From Clostridiales bacterium (GTDB lineage Bacteria > Bacillota > Clostridia > Tissierellales > Dethiosulfatibacteraceae): a stretch of 16,654 nt of DNA. Of this stretch, positions 1 through 5,549 are shown one piece after another (position 1 is the first letter of the stretch; every line of letters starts with the position of its first letter). Below the pieces are notes generated by a model. It had not been told where the DNA came from. It worked only from the letters and a program-made list of their open reading frames with translations, and searched no databases. The DNA lies in contig DMAP01000377.1 in NCBI GenBank assembly GCA_003446975.1, forward strand, positions 1 through 16,654, given 5' to 3'. The position numbers and the translations under genes were made by a program.

Positions 1-738
1 GAAAACAATCAAACTATTTATAATTTTGTTTTACAGGGATATGAGGATGATAAATTCCGAAATATATTAAAAACAACTGTGGAAACTGCGTTTTCACGTG
101 AATTATTTGAAGATTCTAACAGCATTGTTGTCACTACTTTGAATCAAGGAATTGAAAAGTTATCAGACAGGATCAATATGATTCCCATAATACTTACATT
201 AAACGTTTCATTTATGGGTTTGTTCCTTATAGCTTCCTACATATTTCTAGATAAGGAGGAGGGCACCATTAAAGCTTTGGCGGTAACACCAAATCGCATG
301 TGGGAATACCTTCTTGGTAAGATGGGGGTACTGTTGGTATCAGGAATCATTTCAGGTTTTCTATTGATGATAGTGGTGGTTGGAACTAAGGCGAATTATC
401 TCCACTTCAGTATTTTGCTGATTACAACAAGCCTTTTTGGATCTGCTTTAGGCCTATTCATTGCTAGTTTTTTTGACTCGATGACAAAAGCCATGGGCTG
501 TTTGTTTAGTTTTGTACTCATATTCGCACTTGCTGCAACATCATATTTTTCGCCCTCATTCTCACCAACTATCATTAAGTTTTTACCCTCATATCCAATA
601 ATGTTTGCTTTCAGGGAGGTTTTACTAAACAACCCCAATATAAATTATGTCTATATGACCGTTTTAGGATTTGGAATAGCTTCAATAGTATTATTTATAG
701 GCGCTAATTATAGATTTAAAAAGACACTCACTATTTAG
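1..738 (+). CDS. ABC-2 type transporter permease, 5'-truncated by window edge
   Basis: The frame is open from base 1 with no stop, so the gene starts outside the window; the GTG at 79 is internal. 245 residues are visible. A soluble stretch comes first, then about six hydrophobic segments beginning near base 175 (IPIILTLNVSFMGLFLIASY). The segment FLDKEEGTIKALAVTP just after the first helix is typical of ABC-2 membrane subunits, where it is a cytoplasmic turn that contacts the ATPase. The role is inferred to be export of an unknown substrate, as drug/lipid/Na+ type ABC-2 exporters do. It sits 11 bases before a second permease, so the two are co-transcribed and may form a heterodimer. The ATP-binding subunit is not visible and is expected to the left. 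The family is clear; the substrate is unknown. Confidence 0.85.
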   Translation, partial: ENNQTIYNFVLQGYEDDKFRNILKTTVETAFSRELFEDSNSIVVTTLNQGIEKLSDRINMIPIILTLNVSFMGLFLIASYIFLDKEEGTIKALAVTPNRMWEYLLGKMGVLLVSGIISGFLLMIVVVGTKANYLHFSILLITTSLFGSALGLFIASFFDSMTKAMGCLFSFVLIFALAATSYFSPSFSPTIIKFLPSYPIMFAFREVLLNNPNINYVYMTVLGFGIASIVLFIGANYRFKKTLTI

Positions 739-749
739 GAGGTGATTAG

Positions 750-1751
750 ATGCCAAGAAGAATATTATCAATCATGCTTAGAGACTTCAAAAGTGGTATT
801 AGGGACTTTATGGTAGTTTATATACTCATAGCCCCTTTCATGCTGGCACTTGTACTCAGAACATTGATTCCAAGTGTTAATTCTACGACTATTAATATTG
901 CAGTTCTTGATACCATTGATCAGGAAATGGTAACCTATTTGGAAAACTATAGTCATATCGAGATATTTTCAAGCAGAGACCAACTCGTTGATCGTATTGC
1001 CAGAGCAGATGATATATATGGTCTTATCAAGTCAGATGCGGGATATGAGATTATCAATCAAGGGAACGAAGCCGGAGAAGGCATTGAACTGATCAAATAT
1101 ATTGTCAATGCAAGGGAAAACGAATCAGCTGAACTACCAGTCATCGTCAGGGTATCTGACATAGGATGGCAACTCTCTCCTCTTAAACAATATGGTGCAA
1201 ACTTTTTAATCGTTTTCGGATCTGTTTTCGGTAGTATGATCATACTTTTGTCAATAGTGGAAGAAAAAATGAGCAACACATTATCAGCTATCAATGTTGC
1301 ACCTATAGCCAAGTACGAGTTCGTTATTGGCAAAGGACTACTGGGTTTTATCATTCCTGTGTTAGGTACACTAGGTACATTGGCCATCCTTGGCTTTAAT
1401 GAAGTGAACTATGGCATGACCATCTTGACGGTCATCAGCATATCTCTTATCAGTGTGGTGATTGGTTTCAGCATAGGTGTTGTCAGCACAGAACCTATTG
1501 GTGCTATTGCAGGTATGAAAATGATATTTCTACCTATTATGGCTTCAGTTTTCGGTGGCATATTTTTAGATGACAAATGGCAATTTTTGCTTTATTGGTC
1601 ACCGTTTTACTGGGCTTTTAGATCAATCGATTCCATCATACTCCAAAACGCTACCTGGAATGGTATTTTTCTGAACTCTACGATTATTTTTATACTGACA
1701 TCATTTGTTTTCTTTCTGCTCAGGAATCGTATCAGGCATGGACTAAACTAA
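750..1751 (+). CDS. ABC-2 type transporter permease
   Basis: The protein has 333 residues. The ATG at 750 follows a strong ribosome site (aggaggtgat, 737-746) that overlaps the stop of the preceding permease gene. The layout is that of the ABC-2 family: one N-terminal helix (about residues 20-42), a soluble extracytoplasmic part of about 100 residues, then five to six helices from about residue 145. IVEEKMSNTLSAINVAP after the second helix matches the cytoplasmic turn of ABC-2 permeases (E-x-G/S-T-L motif), and the first permease has a similar turn. It most likely pairs with that permease in an exporter whose ATPase is encoded to the left of the window. The substrate cannot be inferred. The gene is full length with no defect. 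Confidence 0.88.
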   Translation: MPRRILSIMLRDFKSGIRDFMVVYILIAPFMLALVLRTLIPSVNSTTINIAVLDTIDQEMVTYLENYSHIEIFSSRDQLVDRIARADDIYGLIKSDAGYEIINQGNEAGEGIELIKYIVNARENESAELPVIVRVSDIGWQLSPLKQYGANFLIVFGSVFGSMIILLSIVEEKMSNTLSAINVAPIAKYEFVIGKGLLGFIIPVLGTLGTLAILGFNEVNYGMTILTVISISLISVVIGFSIGVVSTEPIGAIAGMKMIFLPIMASVFGGIFLDDKWQFLLYWSPFYWAFRSIDSIILQNATWNGIFLNSTIIFILTSFVFFLLRNRIRHGLN

Positions 1752-1771
1752 ATAGAAAAGGAGGATAAATA

Positions 1772-1978
1772 ATGGACGGTTATGCATTATTGGGATTACT
1801 GGCTATTCTATACGCTATACTTGTAGTATATATAGCCGCGAAAAAGCCGCCTAAGCTCTGGGAAATGGCCAAGATCAGGATGTTCAGAAAGGTTCTGGGC
1901 GAGCAGGGCACAGTTGCGTTTTTTTATGTCTTCGCGGTGGTGTTCATTGCCCTTGGCATATGGTTGATCACTATGTAA
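1772..1978 (+). CDS. Small two-helix membrane protein, unknown function
   Basis: The protein has 68 residues, with a good ribosome site (aaaggagg, 1757-1764) before the ATG at 1772. There are two hydrophobic segments, about residues 5-23 and 47-67, joined by a basic linker (AAKKPPKLWEMAKIRMFRK) that is probably cytoplasmic. The linker also contains KVLGEQGT. It lies 20 bases after the second permease and before the operon terminator, so it is probably the last gene of the export operon. It could be an accessory subunit or an independent small protein. I do not recognise a named family. The ribosome site, operon position and membrane-protein composition make it a believable gene. Confidence 0.7.
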   Translation: MDGYALLGLLAILYAILVVYIAAKKPPKLWEMAKIRMFRKVLGEQGTVAFFYVFAVVFIALGIWLITM

Positions 1979-1993
1979 TCATTGATTCCATCA

Positions 1994-2033
1994 GAAAAGT
2001 CCGCTGGGTTTCCTGTGCCAGCGGACTGCTTTC
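1994..2033. terminator. Rho-independent terminator, probably bidirectional
   Basis: A perfect 10-bp stem (AGTCCGCTGG at 1998-2007 with CCAGCGGACT at 2018-2027) surrounds a 10-base loop. The right flank is T-rich (gctttct) and serves the plus-strand export operon that ends at 1978. The left flank is gaaa, which becomes tttc on the minus strand and could serve the regulator gene that ends at 2047. The U-tracts are short and imperfect, but the stem is strong. Confidence 0.8.
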
Positions 2034-2046
2034 TAAAAGAGAGCCC

Positions 2047-3273
2047 TTACAAGGACTCTTTGAGCAAACTATTTGCCGATTGTATCGGTTGGAACTTTAT
2101 CTGCATATCCATATAGCTTTCTTTGCATTTGATAAAGAGGTTTTTTTTGATTCTAGACTCCACCGTCGATAATCCCTCATAGTTGATATTATGCAGCATG
2201 ACAAGCAGTTGGGTATCATTCCAGAGAGTGAAGACATCACCTTTTCTAAGACTTTTAGAAAGCACATGTATCATATTTTGTGACCACTTTTCTATTTCTT
2301 TCTGATCATGTTTTGGAATTTTCGACTTGCCAAGTGTTATCAAAGCAATATAATCAGACTCATTGTTTCTATAAGATTTTCTTTTTTGTATATTATACAA
2401 AAACTTGAAGTACTCATAATCACACAAGGTAGCGCCTGAATCAGGTCCTTCTTCCAGCTTGTCTTCCAGTCTTACAATATCCAACTCGCCTTTTTCCACG
2501 ATATGATTCTGTATTTTCCTAAGCATGTTTTTCATGGCTGGTGATGGTTCCAATCCCATATCTTTGTTCATCAGAATCTCGACGTGATTATAATGTTCCC
2601 TTGCCTTTTGGGTCTGACCTATATTCAACATGGCTTTCATTAAGTGAATGTGTATATTTTCCTCATATGGTTCCAAGATCAACGCCGCTTCGCAAAGTTT
2701 AATGATTTCATCATTTTTGTCTTGGTCATTTAATATTTCAATAAGTCTGTTCAGTGTCTTTAGATATAGCCTACTGTAATAGTTTCTGATAGGCACCAAC
2801 CAAACTTCATAAGGATTTTGAGACAGATAGGTGCCTTTATATAGCTCAAGTGCCTGCTTGTAGATTTTTGCCGACTCATCACTTTCGTGGGGTCTTTTGC
2901 TGTCTCCCTGATCAATCATTCGCTCAAATGTATCTATGTCCAGCTCGACTGCATTTCCTATTTCAAGGCTGTAATTGCCATTGGCAAAAATAATATTCAA
3001 ATGATTCCCCTCATCTGTATGTTTTTCCTCCATTTTTTTCAGCATCTGTCTTAATCTGAAAATCTGGGTCCTCAACACATTTTTGGGGTCATCTGTTTCG
3101 TTGCTGGTCATCAGATTGTCGATGATGGTTTCTGGCAATATCTTTCTGTTTCTGAACGTAATAAAATACTGCAGCAACTTATACAGCGTGTAGGTTCTGT
3201 TGGATGGATTGAAGAGACTCTTTTCCTCATCCCTGATATCAAAGTCTCCGAGTGTATTAATGTATATCTTCAT
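2047..3273 (-). CDS. BTAD/SARP-type transcriptional regulator with degenerate C-terminal GGDEF-like domain
   Basis: The protein has 408 residues from the ATG at 3273, chosen because a ribosome site (gaggatg) lies upstream and the chain then begins MKIYINTLGDFDI, the usual opening of this family; a start at 3354 would add 27 residues with no support. Residues 1-105 resemble an OmpR-like winged helix (LYKLLQYFI, NVLRTQIFRLRQMLKKM, ANGNYSLEI). Residues 111-255 form the helical BTAD repeat domain (ELDIDTFERMI, LEPYEENIHIHLMKAML). Residues 285-400 align by eye with the GGDEF domain of the divergent neighbour: LRKGDVFTLWNDTQLLVML against the segment around its GGDEF motif, with NDTQL replacing GGDEF. 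So it is probably a DNA-binding regulator whose C-terminal part senses or binds rather than makes c-di-GMP; that role is inferred. It is transcribed away from the c-di-GMP enzyme gene, a natural target. Confidence 0.8.
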   Translation of the reverse strand: MKIYINTLGDFDIRDEEKSLFNPSNRTYTLYKLLQYFITFRNRKILPETIIDNLMTSNETDDPKNVLRTQIFRLRQMLKKMEEKHTDEGNHLNIIFANGNYSLEIGNAVELDIDTFERMIDQGDSKRPHESDESAKIYKQALELYKGTYLSQNPYEVWLVPIRNYYSRLYLKTLNRLIEILNDQDKNDEIIKLCEAALILEPYEENIHIHLMKAMLNIGQTQKAREHYNHVEILMNKDMGLEPSPAMKNMLRKIQNHIVEKGELDIVRLEDKLEEGPDSGATLCDYEYFKFLYNIQKRKSYRNNESDYIALITLGKSKIPKHDQKEIEKWSQNMIHVLSKSLRKGDVFTLWNDTQLLVMLHNINYEGLSTVESRIKKNLFIKCKESYMDMQIKFQPIQSANSLLKESL

Positions 3274-3334
3274 AAAAACACATCCTCGCCAATTAGGTGG
3301 TGCGGAAGTTCTATTCTTTAGTAAAGTGTTGTAT

Positions 3335-3340
3335 ATTATA
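3335..3340 (-). promoter_or_regulatory. Possible -10 element for the BTAD regulator gene
   Basis: The minus strand reads TATAAT here, about 60 bases upstream of the ATG at 3273. No convincing -35 element is seen at the right distance, so the promoter may be weak or activator dependent. Confidence 0.4.
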
Positions 3341-3429
3341 TCATAAAATTCCAAAAAATAAAACTATTATCAAATTATAGAAATTGGTATCTGACGCATA
3401 CATAATTGTTAAATAATTCCTGTTAAGTA

Positions 3430-3459
3430 TTGTATACCCAACTATTACTAAGATATAAT
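3430..3459 (+). promoter_or_regulatory. Sigma-A-type promoter for the 5TMR-PAS-GGDEF gene
   Basis: TTGTAT (3430-3435) and TATAAT (3454-3459) are separated by 18 bases. The predicted start of transcription is near 3466, giving a leader of about 40 bases to the ATG at 3507. The region between this site and the divergent -10 element at 3335-3340 is A/T-rich and could hold operators for the regulator. Confidence 0.6.
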
Positions 3460-3506
3460 GTAACAAGTTAGATTTCTTGATGTCATGCAACTGTAGAGGA
3501 GCTTTT

Positions 3507-5072
3507 ATGAATAGAGAGTTTTCCATAGGGTTAATTTACAATCTGTCTTTATTGTTGGTATTATCTCTGATTTTCTCAATTGTCAATACGCGTATAGAAA
3601 AAGCCAAAGGGCTAAGAGATGTTTTGGCTGGCGTGCTCATTGGTATTATAGGCATTGCTATCATAGGGAATCCTGACTTTTTTGTTGAAGGTGTTTTTTT
3701 TGATGGCAGATCGATTCTTTTAAGTATGACTGGTTTGTTTTTTGGCATAATTCCAACCATGATTGCTGTATTGATGACTGGTTTTTATAGGCTTTTGGTC
3801 GGAGGCGGTGGTGCGCTTGCGGGATTGGCAACGATTTTAACCAGCTCTTTTATCGGCTTTGTATGGCGAAAATATCGACTCCAAAAATATGTTCTAGATA
3901 AAATGTATTTTCCCGCCATTGAGCTATATATATTTGGTATAGTTGTTCATATGGCAATGCTTGTTGATTTATATATCTTCTTGCCGCAGCAGAACGATAC
4001 CCTTAGCATCGTTGCTTTGCCCATCATTACACTTTACCCTATAGCCAGTGTTTTTTTGGGTCTTATCATCAAGAGTCAGATCGATAAAACAATAATCATT
4101 CAAAAAATGGAGGAAAGCGAGGCAAGATACAGAACTATTTTTGATAACACCTATGCTGCAATGATGATTCTAGATCCTGAAAATGGGGATATATTGGACG
4201 CCAATAAATTCGCTTCCCAGTTTTATGGCCACAGCATTGAAAAGCTGAAGACTATGCGTATGACTGAAATAAATGGGTTGACTCGTGATGTGATGAAGAT
4301 GGAAATGGAAAAAGCGAAACAACGCATGAAAAATATCTTTATTTTTACTCATCAATTGTCCAATGGAGAATCAAGAACCGTGGAGGTGCATTCCGGTCCG
4401 TTGACTATAAACGGGAAACAGGTCCTATATTCTATTATACATGATATTACAGATAGAATCAGGAGAGACAAGGAAATTGAATACTTGAGTTTTCACGATC
4501 AGTTAACAGGACTCTACAATAGGAGGTTTTATGAAGTCGAGCTAAAAAGGTTGGATACAGCAAGAAATCTGCCTATATCCATCATTATGGCTGATGTCAA
4601 CGGCTTGAAGCTGGTGAACGATGCCTTCGGACACAGCGAGGGTGACAATCTGCTATTGATTGTCCGTGACATCCTTAAAAATGCCTGCCGAGAGGATGAT
4701 ATTATCTCAAGAATAGGCGGTGATGAATTTGTTGTCTTGTTGCCTAAGACAAGTTATAATGACGCCTACACCATCATCCAGAGAATGAAAGAAAGCGAAG
4801 TTGATTATAATCTAAATGGTTTGGAGATATCCATTTCCTTCGGTGTGGCAACAAAAACCAGTGAAAGTACATCTATCTCAAGCGTATATCGTGATGCTGA
4901 AGATAACATGTATAAGAATAAATTCTTTGAAAGCAGAAAACTGAAAGGCAATATGATCGATACAATTATGCAAACACTGTACGAGAAAAATCCGAGAGAA
5001 AAAATCACTCCGAAAGAGTATCTGTTCTTTGTCAAGAGATGGCAAAAGCATTGGGTTTTAACAATGAACTGA
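3507..5072 (+). CDS. 5TMR-PAS-GGDEF signalling protein; HD-GYP end lost by frameshift
   Basis: The start is the ATG at 3507, with GAGGAG five bases upstream; the ATG at 3477 has no ribosome site. The 521 residues comprise a 5TMR-LYT type membrane sensor (about 6-190, with NPDFFVEG and FDGRSILLSMTGLFFG), a PAS domain (203-318, EESEARYRTIFDN) and a GGDEF diguanylate cyclase domain (320-480). The catalytic motif GGDEF (404-408) is intact and the inhibitory I-site RxxD is present (REDD, 395-398). The product is predicted to make c-di-GMP from GTP in response to a membrane or cytoplasmic signal. After about residue 499 the frame leaves the family consensus and stops at 5072. The missing HD-GYP domain continues in the -1 frame. 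If the shift is real, the product is a truncated cyclase with 22 aberrant C-terminal residues; otherwise it is a 667-residue bifunctional enzyme. Confidence 0.85.
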   Translation: MNREFSIGLIYNLSLLLVLSLIFSIVNTRIEKAKGLRDVLAGVLIGIIGIAIIGNPDFFVEGVFFDGRSILLSMTGLFFGIIPTMIAVLMTGFYRLLVGGGGALAGLATILTSSFIGFVWRKYRLQKYVLDKMYFPAIELYIFGIVVHMAMLVDLYIFLPQQNDTLSIVALPIITLYPIASVFLGLIIKSQIDKTIIIQKMEESEARYRTIFDNTYAAMMILDPENGDILDANKFASQFYGHSIEKLKTMRMTEINGLTRDVMKMEMEKAKQRMKNIFIFTHQLSNGESRTVEVHSGPLTINGKQVLYSIIHDITDRIRRDKEIEYLSFHDQLTGLYNRRFYEVELKRLDTARNLPISIIMADVNGLKLVNDAFGHSEGDNLLLIVRDILKNACREDDIISRIGGDEFVVLLPKTSYNDAYTIIQRMKESEVDYNLNGLEISISFGVATKTSESTSISSVYRDAEDNMYKNKFFESRKLKGNMIDTIMQTLYEKNPREKITPKEYLFFVKRWQKHWVLTMN

Positions 5073-5509
5073 TAAATGAAATCGGTGTTGCCGGATTGCT
5101 CCATGACATCGGCAAGATAACATTGGATGAGACAATCCTTAATAAGAAGGGTTTTTTGGACAATGAAGAATGGAATCAAATGAAAAAACATCCAGAGACA
5201 AGCTATAAGATACTGAGCTCGGTCAATGGTTTGGCAACCACTGCTGAATATGTCCTATCCCATCATGAGAGATGGGATGGTTATGGCTATCCCAATCAAA
5301 TTGGTGAAGAAAGCATCCCCTACTTCTCCAGAATCATCGCCCTGGCTGATGCTTTTGACGCCATGGTCAGCGAGAGAACCTATCGAAAAACCCTGACCTT
5401 TGAGGAAGCAATTGAAGAACTGGAAAGAAATGCCGGAACACAGTTTGATCCTCAACTGACAAAGGTTTTTATCAAAACAGTAAAGAATCAGCCAAGCTTT
5501 CTTGACTGA
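5003..5509 (+). pseudogene. HD-GYP c-di-GMP phosphodiesterase end of the split GGDEF gene
   Basis: This is the continuation of the upstream gene in the -1 frame. Read from 5003 it gives NHSERVSVLCQEMAKALG, exactly the start expected of an HD-GYP domain, which lies upstream of the apparent ATG at 5039. The key motifs are intact: HD in LLHDIGK, HHERWDG, GYP in DGYGYP and ADAFDAM. These are the metal-binding and substrate motifs of enzymes that hydrolyse c-di-GMP. One extra A in the run at 4999-5004 would fuse the two parts into 667 residues and align without gaps to the second PAS-GGDEF-HD-GYP protein in this window (YNKNNLEEEHGKRV against YEKNPREKNHSERV). A separate 156-residue protein from the ATG at 5039 is possible but would lack the first helix of the domain. 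Real mutation, recoding and sequencing error cannot be separated here. Confidence 0.75.
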
Positions 5510-5518
5510 TTCTTTTAT
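5485..5518 (+). terminator. Rho-independent terminator after the HD-GYP region
   Basis: GAATCAG (5485-5491) pairs with CTGATTC (5506-5512). After one mismatch CAAG (5493-5496) pairs with CTTG (5501-5504), closing on a four-base loop. TTTTAT follows. The stop codon of the HD-GYP reading frame (5507-5509) lies inside the stem, so the hairpin overlaps the coding end. Confidence 0.85.
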
Positions 5519-5549
5519 ATTAACATCATTCGTATAAAACGCAATCATA

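Noticed and set aside
79..81. GTG as the start of the first permease
   Set aside because: The frame is open back to base 1 with no stop and there is no ribosome site before the GTG.
3274..3354. N-terminal extension of the BTAD regulator to 3354
   Set aside because: The extra 27 residues include NTLLKNRTSAPPNWRG with no family match, span the candidate -10 element and lack a ribosome site; the ATG at 3273 has both a ribosome site and the family N terminus.
4999..5004. A classical programmed -1 frameshift signal
   Set aside because: In the 0 frame the run reads gaa-aaa-atc, which does not fit X-XXY-YYZ re-pairing in both sites. Simple slippage or mutation is more likely, so recoding is kept only as an alternative.
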